Below are positions 46,990 through 57,739 of a DNA stretch of 64,000 nt, one piece after another. The stretch's first letter is position 1. Each line of letters begins with the position of its first letter. The stretch is from NCBI GenBank assembly GCA_014898425.1, contig RCSZ01000010.1, positions 930,001 through 994,000 of the forward strand, given 5' to 3'. Under the pieces are notes generated by a model that had not been told where the DNA came from, ran no database searches, and saw nothing but the letters and a program-made list of their open reading frames with translations. The DNA is from Botryotinia globosa (lineage: Eukaryota > Ascomycota > Leotiomycetes > Helotiales > Sclerotiniaceae). The translations under genes and the position numbers were made by a program.

Positions 46990-49466
46990 ATGAGTATGCA
47001 TAGAGTAGCCCGCGCTGTGGCTTCAACGGAAGCTTGCGCTGGAGCGCTACGTGGGAGTGTCCCCAGAGCAAGATTCTTATGCTTGAATTCGCCTGTTCAA
47101 GGGCTTGGAGCAAGAAATGCGATACTCGGTGCCAGGTTGGGAGGAAAGAGACATTTCTCTCAATCGCCAATCATCAGAGCTGGTGTTGCCCAGGCAGTCT
47201 TGGAGAAGGCTGCCGCAGATCCATCAGCTCTCACCCAAGAAGCTATTGTTGACAACCTGAATGCCGCAGAGAGGGATCGATTGAGGAGGGTCAGAAACAT
47301 TGGTATCGCAGCACACATTGACAGTGGCAAAACGACCGCCACAGAACGAGTTCTCTTTTACACTGGTCGAATTAATGCTATTCACGAAGTCCGAGGAAAG
47401 GATGCCGTCGGCGCAAAGATGGATTCTATGGAATTAGAGAGAGAGAAAGGTATTACAATTCAGTCTGCTGCTACTTTCTGCGATTGGTTGAAGGTTGAGA
47501 ATGGGAAGGAGGAGAAATATCACATAAATTTGATCGATACCCCTGGACATATTGATTTCACAATTGAGGTCGAGAGAGCTTTGCGAGTACTAGATGGAGC
47601 TGTCATGATTCTTTGCGCTGTCAGTGGCGTTCAAAGTCAGACAATTACTGTGGACAGACAAATGCGGAGATACAATGTTCCTCGTATCAGTTTTATTAAC
47701 AAGATGGACAGAATGGGTGCCAATCCTTTCAAGGCTGTCGAGCAAATCAATCAAAAATTACGAATCCCAGCAGCAGCACTTCAAGTCCCCATTGGTTCGG
47801 AAGACAGCTTCAACGGCGTCGTTGATTTGATTAGGATGAAGGCTATTTACAACGATGGGCCCAAGGGAGAAATCATTAGAGAGACTGATGAGATCCCAGA
47901 GGAACTCAAGAAGTTGTGCGAAGAGAAGAGAGCTCTGTTGATCGAAACATTGGCCGATGTCGACGACGAAATTGCTGAGATTTTCTTGGATGAGAAAACT
48001 CCATCTATCGAGCAAATGAAGGCTGCTATCAGACGGGCAACCATCAATTTGAAATTCACCCCTGTCTTGATGGGAAGTGCTTTGGCTGACAAGTCAGTGC
48101 AGCCCATGCTTGATGCAGTCTGCGATTACCTACCAAATCCTGCTGAGGTCGAGAATTTGGCGCTTGACAAGCGAAGAGCTGAAGCCCCCGTGAAGCTTGT
48201 CTCTTATAATGAGCTACCATTTGTTGGCTTGGCCTTCAAGCTTGAGGAAAGTAATTATGGTCAATTGACCTATATTCGAGTTTACCAAGGATCTTTGAGA
48301 AAGGGCATGAACGTGTTCAATGCTAGAACTGATAAGAGAGTCAAGATCCCTAGAATTGTACGCATGCATTCCAATGAGATGGAGGAAGTTCCTGAAATTG
48401 GAGCCGGGGAAATTTGTGCTGTGTTCGGAGTTGATTGTGCTTCTGGAGACACATTCACCGATGGTGGTTTGCCATACTCTATGTCTTCTATGTTCGTACC
48501 GGATCCTGTCATTTCCTTGTCTATTAAACCAAAGACAACCAAAGATGGATCCAACTTCAGTAAGGCTATGAACAGATTCCAACGTGAGGATCCAACATTC
48601 CGTGTTCATGTTGATGCCGAAAGTCAGGAAACCATTATTTCTGGTATGGGAGAATTGCATCTTGATATCTATGTCGAGAGAATGCGAAGAGAGTACAAGG
48701 TCGAAGTTGAAACCGGCAAACCTCAAGTCGCTTACAGAGAGACCATCACTGAACATGTGGCATTTGACCACACTCTCAAGAAACAAACTGGAGGTGCTGG
48801 TGATTACGCTCGTGTCGTTGGTTTCTTGGAACCTATTGAGCCTGGTCCAAATGGATATGCTCCATCAACTTTCAAGGAAGAAGTCACTGGAGGTTCCATT
48901 TCTGATAAATTCTTGTTCGCTTGCGAAAAAGGATTCCTCGCCTCTTGTGAAAAGGGACCCCTTCTCGGTCACCCCGTTCTCGGCACCCATATGGTTGTCA
49001 ACGACGGTGCAACCCATATGACAGATTCTTCCGAAATGGCTTTCAAGAATGCCACTCAACAGGCTTTCAGAAAAGCTTTCAAAGAAGGCAAACCACAAGT
49101 TCTTGAGCCTCTTATGAAGACCACCATCACAGCACCCAATGAGTTCCAGGGTAACATTGTTGGTTTGTTGAATAAGAGAAACGCTATCATCAGTGATACG
49201 GAGATTGGACCAGAAGATTTCACTCTTATTGCGGATTGTAGTTTGAATGCTATGTTCGGATTTAGTTCGCAATTGAGAGCAGCTACGCAAGGAAAGGGAG
49301 AGTTTGGTATGGAATTCAGTCATTACGCTCCTGCGCCAGGACAGTTACAGTAAGTGGTTTCTTGTATTCTCACCCGCATTTTAATATACCTCATGCTAAT
49401 ACGTCATCTAGAAAAGAGCTCATTTCCAACTACGAAAAGGCACAGGCTGATAGACACAAGAAGTAA
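46990..49466 (+). CDS. MEF1: Mitochondrial elongation factor G
   Basis: Exons are 46990-49349 and 49412-49466, giving 804 aa. A basic presequence (about 1-60, with [15 protein letters not shown]) fits mitochondrial import. The GTPase domain has [19 protein letters not shown] (P-loop), the switch [18 protein letters not shown] and NKMDRMGAN (guanine specificity). Domains II-V follow in order, with [17 protein letters not shown] and [18 protein letters not shown] near the C-terminus. The last exon of 18 codons adds [17 protein letters not shown]. The protein drives ribosome translocation in mitochondrial translation. Its length is as expected for fungal Mef1. Confidence 0.97.
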
Positions 49467-49922
49467 AGTGGATAGCTGATGATGATTCGGAGGTCTCAAG
49501 GAATTACTTGTGTCGAAAATGTGTTGATGAGTGGCGAGATGGATGCCACGAAAATTTAATGGGGCACAAAAATCTTTAACACAGTTCCACGGCGAATGGA
49601 ATACGATGTACGGATATACGGACATAAGGGGCGTACAAAATAAAAGTTTCCATGAGAGGATGAGTGAGTGCATGGTTTGAACGGAGGAATCACCTTTTTG
49701 GACGAATGGATGGATATTTGAATGATTAAGTGGGGGATGACCTCACGAAATAGAAGGGTACATAGAAGATACCTTTACTGTATATTACTATAGCGAATAG
49801 ATGAATAAAGACCTCTCGACTTCAGGAATAGAAGAAATGGTATACGCGCCATCCTCGGGAATCAATACTTAATATGATTCCTAAATGTCTGAAATGAAGC
49901 GTTATGCCAAATAAATTTCCAG
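49467..49922. other. Convergent intergenic region
   Basis: 3' flanks of MEF1 and the SDR gene; no gene seen. Confidence 0.55.
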
Positions 49923-50908
49923 TCAATACCCCAAAGCTCTTTCGGTCCATTCCCACAATTGCTTTGCCAATTTTGAATCCTTAGCCGTTGTGTCCAACGT
50001 TGAATTGCTCTCAACACCCACCGGCATGTAATATGCGCCATTGACCAGCTCTTTCATTTTCGCTCCCGCGGCAGCCCACGTGTGATTCATAATGCCTTGC
50101 TCAACCGTTATTGTTTGGCTTACACTCGTAACATAGACAAACCATTTATGCCAAAAGGATAAGTTCGAGACTAGCCCCGTGTTGATAACTCCTGGATGAA
50201 CCGCTACAGACGTTATCTGCGGATAACGACGGGCAAGCTCTGCTGCATAGAGTATGCTGGCTATCTTGCTTTGTCCATAGTGGCTCCACGTCCCAAAGTT
50301 CAGATCCTCTTGGGTTGTTTTCAATTTGTCGAAGACAATGCCTTGACTCGGACGAAACTTCCACCCCAAGGAAGTATTCAAGACAATTCGCACGTCAGAG
50401 GAGGGGATTTCGGCAGTCTTCAGCATGATTGGTAGTAAATGATGGAGAACGGCAGCATTGCCGAGATGATTTATTGCGAACTGAATTTCGTATCCGTCTT
50501 TGCTGAGAGCAGCAGGCACGGCCATAATTCCTGCATTGCCCATGAAAATATCAAGACGATCATGCTTGAACATCTTAATACCGGCAGCGATTGATGAGAG
50601 TGAAGACAGATCAATAGGAAGAAAGGTCAGGCCCGCTAATGGGATATCCTTCTTGATAGATTCGATGAGAGCTGACGCCGCGTTATTATTACGTCCCGTG
50701 AAGTAAATGTGTGATGGGTTGTGTTTCGCAAAAACTCTGACTGTATACTTCCAAGTCCTGCTGTGCCTTTGAATACCATTAGCATTTTATGAGCAACATG
50801 ACTAAGGTAGCTTTTAATATCCTCACCTCCAGTGACCAGGATAACTTTGTCCGTTAGAGTAGGTATATCCCTCTCCGGCCTAAAATTAATATCTTTAGTG
50901 CTGCCCAT
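49923..50908 (-). pseudogene. Short-chain dehydrogenase/reductase with a one-base frameshift
   Basis: Exon 1 is 50908-50827; exon 2 runs 50766-49923. The gene looks like an atypical SDR of the retinol-dehydrogenase/WW-oxidoreductase type: DKVILVTGG, NAGIMAVP, VLNTSLGW and the catalytic YGQSK. After splicing, the cofactor loop reads VTGGTAGLG in one frame. The continuation KYTVRVFAKHNPSHIYFTGR is in a different frame, because one base is missing at about 50750-50752 (GGAAG where GGAAAG would be expected). Neither alternative acceptor (50761, 50758) changes the frame. The rest of exon 2 is open to the stop. This is either a recent pseudogene or a base-call error in a mononucleotide run. Start and exon 1 are otherwise normal. 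Confidence 0.78.
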
Positions 50909-51635
50909 ACCGGCAACTTGAGCAAAAGATAAAGCAGGTAAAAGTTACAGTAGTAACAATAAATGTGAAAATAAAGGGGATGAGAACTTGGAATTGGCTG
51001 AAGTGGGTTCCTGGGCAACTTGCACGAAATAATTAGACAACTGCAATTGGACCAATTGAGGGATTACTGATTCTGTATTTCAGAAAGGGATCGATATTTA
51101 TATACTTGAACCTCAACTAATGAGTCCTGAGTATGGCATCACTACTGCCATCAGCTTACAAGGTAGTTTCCCAAACAATGCTAGTAGACAATAACTAAGT
51201 GGCCAACTCTGGCTCACAAATGGGTGCCACTGGATCACCTTGATGCGGAGAAAAGCTGTTATATCAAAATCTAGATGAACATGTCCTTTCCGAAGCGTTG
51301 TGAAAGGATGAGAATCCATGAAATGCAGTGGCTCGTTTGGTGGCTCGTGTGGATGAAGGCTAAGCTGTATTTGGGTGAATCTGTGTAAGCAACGTGCATC
51401 AACCAATCAAAAACTTGTTATTCACCCGCCAACCCCCTTCGGGACGATGCTTCCTCCTTCATCCGAGGCGGCGTCATTCGATCTTCTTTAAAGATGGTGG
51501 AATTGTTGATATAAAAGTTCGCTCTTTTGATCCAAGAACTGTAAGCAGATTGCAGAAATTTACTCTTATTACCCCAACTGCTTAACTTTTGCTTGGCATG
51601 CTTCAATTGTTTGGAAATCACATAAGCCAGACACC
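50909..51635. other. Divergent intergenic region
   Basis: Separates the SDR gene and the bZIP gene; no gene recognised. Confidence 0.55.
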
Positions 51636-52777
51636 ATGAATATAAAGGAGAAGCTTTCTTTTAGAATAGAGCCAATGGATCAACTGGCCGAGGTAGATAC
51701 TATTCCTTTTCATCACTACCTGGATTTCGAAAATGCTGATTGTAACTCAAAGGCTAAAAAAGACGAGGATGATTGGTCGTGTACAACAAATGCAAAGGAA
51801 AGGAGAAAGCGACAAAACCGTTTAAATATCAGGGCTTTCAGTATGTAACCTGCTAGCTAAATTTTGTGGTTTACATTCATGAACCATCAAGAGATTTCCA
51901 TAATTGCAGAAGCTTCAGGTCATTCCTCCCTGATCATCTTCTACTTCTAGTAATCTTTCAATTTTATTAGAAAACAAGAGTGGTTGCCTTTCATCACTGC
52001 AGATACCATGGCGATTCTCGAATGAGCTATTTTTTAACTCTTTTTAAGAGTCTCTCAGAATTCTGGACATTTGGACTCGGCAGTAACGTAGCTGACTTGG
52101 CCGCAGGAAGACGCAAGGCACTTGAGGCAAAATCCATTCCGAAAGACCAATTCGTTATATGGAAGCCACAGTCCCAGCCTAGTACCTCAGCTCAAAACTC
52201 TGCATTCACAGCTAAGCATCTAGAGCAACAGCTCTCAAACATCAATCGAGCTTCAGAAGTATCGTATTTAACATTCCCACTACCTCTGGATCACCTTTTT
52301 ACACTTATTCAATACAACGTTCTTCGCGCTTGCATGACGAACTCGACCATTCTAAACCTACCTCACGCCACTGCCCCTGAGTGCCGCAGCATGCTCAGCG
52401 CCCTCATGTTCCCAGCCCCTTCCACCATTCCACCGTCTCTCTCTCCGACCCCATTGCAACTCAGCGCTCCTCACCCCCAGTGGGTAGATGTACTCCCGTG
52501 TCCGAAAATGCGAAACAATGCCATGCTTAATTTTCATGAAATCGATGAAGAGGATTTGTGTAGGGATCTGTGTGGAGGTATATTTGAAGATTGTAATGAT
52601 TTAGATGAGAAGGAGATGCTGGTCTGGAATGATCCGTGGCATGCAAGTGTATGGGAAATCACAGAGGGGTTTGCAAAGAAATGGGGCTTCTTGTTAAAGG
52701 GCTGCCATGAAATCGTCGAAGCTTCGAATAAATGGAGAGAATTGAGGAATGAAGATAGATTGATTGTTGACGTTTGA
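51636..52777 (+). CDS. bZIP-like regulator with DUF3425 domain
   Basis: Exons are 51636-51840 and 52107-52777, giving 291 aa. Joining across the intron restores a basic region: DDWSCTTNAKERRKRQNRLN then IRAFRRRKALEAKS (about 46-80), the typical layout of fungal bZIP/DUF3425 proteins. The C-terminal domain includes LPLDHLFTLIQYNVLRACMTN and ends WNDPWHASVWEITEGFAKKWGFLLKGC. It is presumably a DNA-binding transcription factor. No long leucine zipper is visible, as is common in this group. The 266-nt intron is far longer than others in the window and could hide an extra exon, although the direct join is in frame. Neighbours suggest a pathway-specific role; that is inference. Confidence 0.85.
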
Positions 52778-54747
52778 AATGATAATGGTTCTTGCTTTTT
52801 CAAAGACCCTTCTCTTTACAGGGTCTCTATGTAAGAGTTCTGGCATCTGCTCACCGCACCTCTGTGACAAATGTGACAAAATGTGACAAAATCCCTGCAA
52901 AAATGAGGTTTTCCCATACAAATTATTATATTGAATATTTCAATCAAATCTTTATATTTTCTTTTTTAAAAAATCGAAAAAAATAAATAATTGAAATCAA
53001 AATATAAAAAATTATTCGAAATATTTTTTATTATTTTTATTGAATAATTATATAGTATTGAAATCGAATTTTTTCAAAAATTCTAACATATAACGTTTTC
53101 CCCATACAAAATAAGCGAATTTTCATCAAAATTTAGAACTTTTAACTTTAACCCTTTCAAATCCTATTTAAAAAAATAAAGAAAAATATTCTATCTATTT
53201 TTTTATAAAATTTGATTAATTAAATAATATATTTTTTTAAAAAAACCTAATTTTATCTCTTATAATAAGAAATAAACTAGGGTATGAAAAATTAAATAAT
53301 CCCATATTTTAGCTGGAAAAGCGTTACATATGCGGTGAGAAGAAGCCAGAACTCTTACGTTGCTATAATTGGGTGGCAGGTTCGATGTTATCCAATGTAA
53401 GATCGGATCTGAGGATGTAATGATATCAAGAGATATGTGCGTGAATTCTGTTTACCCAATTTCTTATTGGATGACAAGCCGTCGGCCCGATTCGATCATT
53501 AGGTAATGATACAGCACGCGATAGTTATCTGGAACTGTGTATGATTATACTATTGAACAAGCGCGAAATGAAAAATATGCAGCGAGGGGAGTTGGCACGA
53601 TGGCTGTAGTGTTCGAATGCTACAATCTCCTCATCAACCAGAAAGAAACTTTCCAGACTGTATTGAAAAAGAAACTACCTGATCCGAACGATCCGGTCCG
53701 CAATTCTGAAGGTCGGTCTATCCGTAAACAAAGTAGCAACATCATAGGATGCCGCAAAATTTGGTTTCTACCAAGGAGATGCTCATATCTAGCATTTAAT
53801 GTTCTCCTCTGGGTGAACTTGACTAACAATGATAGTCCAATGGATTCAAAAGTCCCAATTCATCTTGCTAATCGATAGTTCGGGTGGTAATATATCGCTA
53901 AATATAGCGTCAGTAGGATTTTTAGGGGCGCGATCCTTCTCGCTAGGAACCGCTAAATCCTCCGCATCTGCCGATCAATTGAAACCGTATAATCTCTATC
54001 TTTGGCAGCATAAGGATCTTGCAATCGAATGCAACGCACACGTCAAAGCACGCCAATTTTTATAGACAGATGCAACGAATGTGTTTCGACGGGTTCCAAA
54101 TATTGCTCAAGAGATGTTAACATCGATTGACGGAATAAATTACCGATGTGGGGATAAAAAGCCTACATGTTTGCGCATCCTACGTTATTGACTGTCACTC
54201 TTAGCATAGATTTGAACAAGGTTGAAATATTCAGTGTACAATCACCAAAAAGGACAGGAGAGTAGCTGCCAACTGACATCATCATGTCAGAGATAGCGGC
54301 GTGCAAAGAGTAACAATGTCACTCGCTAGTCGTAATCCGGACTACCCGGCAATTGTTGAATATTATGGAAGGTAAAAGCTTGAAGTCCGACAGCCCCCAA
54401 TCTTATGCTCTCAGCGAGAGTGAATGATACCCTATCGATGCACGGGAATTTAAGATAAGACTAAAATTGTCTAATCTTAAAGAAAAGAGGGGTAAACAAG
54501 AAACAACGTTCAGCTATTCATATGGAAAGGGAATGTATCTTCCACACTTCCCCATAATAATCCCATGCTTGATCTTCGTTTTTGCTCGATGTCGACGGGG
54601 CAATTTCGAGCTGAAATACCGCCAAAATCTCTGAGAATACATCGCAACTTGCGTTGAACCTGAAATAGCTGAGCTGTTGGCAGCAAGAGTTTCAAATCAA
54701 AAGAATTTATAAATCATGACCCATACGCCAGAAACTACCTTGACAGT
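52778..54747. other. Gene-poor region with AT-rich island
   Basis: 52860-53340 is extremely AT-rich. 53340-54747 has only short frames without recognisable domains (for example 53829-54065) and no clear gene. Could be decayed repeat DNA. Confidence 0.6.
52880..53330. repeat. AT-rich island, possible RIP-degraded repeat
   Basis: About 450 bp dominated by A/T homopolymer runs and TAA/ATT words, with a related motif twice (ttttcccatacaaa at about 52909 and ttttccccatacaaa at about 53095). It opens with a short array of TGTGACAAA-type units (52863-52889). No coding capacity remains. Confidence 0.6.
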
Positions 54748-56558
54748 ATGAAAGATATACCAGAATCGTCCAATATGTCTGTGCAAGATCTAACGTCGGA
54801 AGAGGGACCTATGGCTATACAGTTCGTCTCTGGTCGGGCAAAGGATGCGACAACCCAAAGATTGATACGATCACATGCGATGTCTGCTTTTCGAAGTAAG
54901 TAGCGACAGCAGAAAGCTAAAAGAAAGTTTCCGCTCGCAAACCTATGGCAGTTGAACGCTTCTGCGAGTTTTCAAAGTCTAGTCTTGGTCCATCAAGCTC
55001 ATCGCACGTAAGATCATTCGCATGTAATTCACTCGATAAAATTCCTGACACTTGTACCAGGAACCAGCAATACGGATCCGGCCATGGCACTTCACTTGAA
55101 GTCACACAAGTGGGACTGCCATCATTATTCGCTTTTGCGCCCGCTCAACCTGACCCTTCAAGTTCTGGACGCCATCCGTCACCTGATGTAATTCTCAAAT
55201 ACTCCCGAGAGGTGAGTACAACTAAACAACTTGGTCAGTCGCGTCATGAATTCCCGAGGTTGATGTGATGCCTATGATCATAAATGTGTGCCGAGAGCTA
55301 AACATTGATTTAGCTTTGATATTTTGTTCGCCAGGGCCCGAGATGTTAGTTGATTTTCCAAAAGCTGCCAGACAAGCCTTATCGACAAGCATCATTTATA
55401 TGATATATGCCTATTTATGCTCGGTTCGAGGAATGATAAACGATGAATTGGCTCCAGCATTGAGAGATGCAGCCATTGCACAAATTGGTCAGAAAATAGC
55501 TCAAGAAGGGACATTATGGTCCGATGCTACAATAGCGTCAATCGCCTATTTCTCAACAGGTATTTGGGTGGGTGAGGGATATCGGCGGTGGAATATCAGA
55601 CGGCTAATTAATGATTGTATTTCAGGCAATTGAGCGCAATGCAGAGGAAGTTGAAGCACATATGACTGGCGTAGAATTGTTGGTAAAGAGACGAGGATTG
55701 GAGAGCTTTGGAGTTTATCCTTTTGGACAAACAATACGAAAGTACCTAGTGATGTAAGCAACCTGCCCCAATGCGAATACCAATTTTGTGATTGATGCCG
55801 ATGTAAGGCTTCACATCATTGTGAAGGCTATTAGTGCCGAAGAGCTTCCTCTGAGCTTCAGTAATTCATCGATTCGATTGAAAGAGAATGAACCTCAATG
55901 TTGGCGATTCACTTCCCCGTTATATTGTCCATCGGGTTCATTCGAATCTGTCAGACAGTTGAAAGTATTCGACGACTCCCTGATCCAGGTTCTATATATC
56001 GCCAAGGATTTGATCGACCTCATTACTGGGGGATACGAGCAAACGGTCGATAATGCCAATCACCAAAGCCGCTTATCTGTAGCTTTGTACTTTCTACAGC
56101 CGGGTACTGTCAAAACGGGTCCTTCGAATCTGACATCCCAGTACTGGATTTTCGAATGCTGTAGACTTGCTACCCTTATAATATTTCAAGCCATAAAAAC
56201 TTGCACCCCTCTTCCTTCAAGCAACGAGTACCTCACATCGGCAATGATTTGCGCCATAGAAAGAACGGACGTTGACAAAACTTGGGGGGACGTGTTAGGC
56301 ATATTATATTGGGTATCTACCATTGCTTATGCGTCAAGTCAAGGTCGATCAGACCCTGGAATTCTGGATTCGAGGTTAGGCAAGACGATATTCATGATAA
56401 CCTCTTCCGTACAAAATTTCGAGTACGCAACAGGGCCTGCTCAGAAATTTGCGCAAAAGCAAATGGGTTTGGCAAGGAGATACGGAATTGGCTGCCGCTG
56501 GGAAGATGCAAGAGAATCATTGAAACAAATGAAAGAAGAGACAAAAAGAAATGGGTGA
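54748..56558 (+). CDS. Fungal-specific transcription-factor-domain protein (DUF3468 type)
   Basis: Exons are 54748-54895, 54952-55211, 55259-55567, 55626-55753 and 55808-56558, giving 531 aa. The N-terminus has the motif AIQFVSGRAKDATTQRLIRSHAM, which in this family replaces a Zn2Cys6 cluster. A Ser/Pro-rich linker follows. The long helical C-terminal region (about 150-510) fits the Fungal_trans_2/DUF3468 fold, with AARQALSTSIIYMIYAYLCSVRGM, AIERNAEEVEAHMTGVELLVKRRGG-like sequence and LGILYWVSTIAYASSQG. No DNA-binding zinc cluster is visible. The fourth intron's acceptor (55807) is the least certain. It is probably a regulator, possibly of the adjacent prenyltransferase, with which it is convergent. 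Confidence 0.8.
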
Positions 56559-56809
56559 TCAATAGCTCTGATAAGCCGGGAGGGGAGATCGTAGTGTTTC
56601 GGATTGAAAGTTCACCATTTCATTCCTGCAATACGAGATGCACAATAGGACACAGTGGTCTGTGCGTTGATTACAATTTGACCTCTTAGCGTGACTTGAA
56701 ATCGGTTACATGGTTGATCATAATAATGATTGTGTATTCAGAACCGAAATCTTATATGTCATCTAAAGTGATAAAAATAGAACTATTCCACCTATATAAA
56801 AAAGACTAA

Positions 56810-57739
56810 TTATGAACTCAAAGTAGTGCCCCATCCTTTAATAAGGGGCACCAATTCCCCACAATAGCTCCTCTCGAACTTGACATACCTCTTTGTCCCT
56901 CCAAAACTCCACGCCACGGCATTCATTTCTTCCCTATCATAACTAGGTGCATATTGCACAAACTTTTCCAACTGCGCATTGATCACCGGCCACTTCTTCG
57001 CCGCTCTATCTGGCAATTTCAATGCATAATAGCCCACCCTCTCGATTTCTCCGTTATCAACCTTGATTGTGACCGCGAATGTATACCCCACTGCGTTGAG
57101 GAATTCTTGCATTTCAGAGAATCGAGCTTGACTAGGTGGCTCTGCACCAGCTAATGCGTTGAGAGAAGTAGCTTTTTGTAGAGAAATAGGCCCCTGAGCC
57201 CGAAAATATAAATTCACAGTTCCCTTTTGGTAGTCGACCGCCACATGACGAACCTTCTCCAACTCCAGCGCCTTGAATCTCTCCTCATGTTTGGTCAAGC
57301 TCTCTGGAACGCCTTTGGCACTCAAAATATCACCGAGTGGTCTCATGCCTCTCATGTATACCCATGCTTTTACCAACCCCTTCTCTGCGTCGAAATCACA
57401 CGATTCTTCTGGTAAGCCATCATACAACGAGCTCCAGGATGTAACCAAATTTCCCAGGATACTGGCAATATCTGGAGACAAAAGACCGGCGGATAAGGCA
57501 ATGGTTACAGTATCTATAGATCTTCGAGAATAAAAGCGATAATTTAGAGCATCACCCAGACGGTCTGTTGCGCGCCATAGAACAACACCGTCATGAAACG
57601 AATCAGAGAAGACAGAGAGAATTTTTTTGGTTGTGGACTCGGAATATGGCGCGTTGATTGCAGCTGAGAGGATTTGAATATCGTTGAGAAAGCGCGATTG
57701 ATCGAACTTTGAAGGTTCCGAGACCACTTGAACAACCAT
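56810..57739 (-). CDS. Aromatic prenyltransferase, CloQ/NphB (ABBA) family
   Basis: Intronless, 309 aa, the usual family length. It starts MVVQVVSEPSKFDQSRFLNDIQ and contains SFHDGVVLWRATDRLGDALNYRF, VAVDYQKGTVNLYFRA and YTFAVTIKVDNGEIERVGYYALKLP, ending KFERSYCGELVPLIKGWG. These alternating strands (beta segments with Lys/Arg at intervals) are typical of the Mg-independent ABBA prenyltransferases. Fungal members from Botryotinia fuckeliana, Sclerotinia sclerotiorum and Aspergillus terreus transfer dimethylallyl to 2,7-dihydroxynaphthalene in vitro. The natural substrate in the cell is not known from sequence. It has no DDxxD motif and no membrane segment. The nearest neighbours are a TF-domain gene and a 3 kb gene-poor tract. 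Confidence 0.9.
   Translation of the reverse strand: MVVQVVSEPSKFDQSRFLNDIQILSAAINAPYSESTTKKILSVFSDSFHDGVVLWRATDRLGDALNYRFYSRRSIDTVTIALSAGLLSPDIASILGNLVTSWSSLYDGLPEESCDFDAEKGLVKAWVYMRGMRPLGDILSAKGVPESLTKHEERFKALELEKVRHVAVDYQKGTVNLYFRAQGPISLQKATSLNALAGAEPPSQARFSEMQEFLNAVGYTFAVTIKVDNGEIERVGYYALKLPDRAAKKWPVINAQLEKFVQYAPSYDREEMNAVAWSFGGTKRYVKFERSYCGELVPLIKGWGTTLSS

Noticed and set aside
53375..53395. GGTTCGATGTTATCC resembling a tRNA B-box
   Set aside because: No matching A-box, acceptor stem or cloverleaf could be drawn around it.
53537..54065. Frames of 113 and 78 codons after the AT-rich island
   Set aside because: The first lacks an ATG at its start and neither shows family features; may be chance or remnants.
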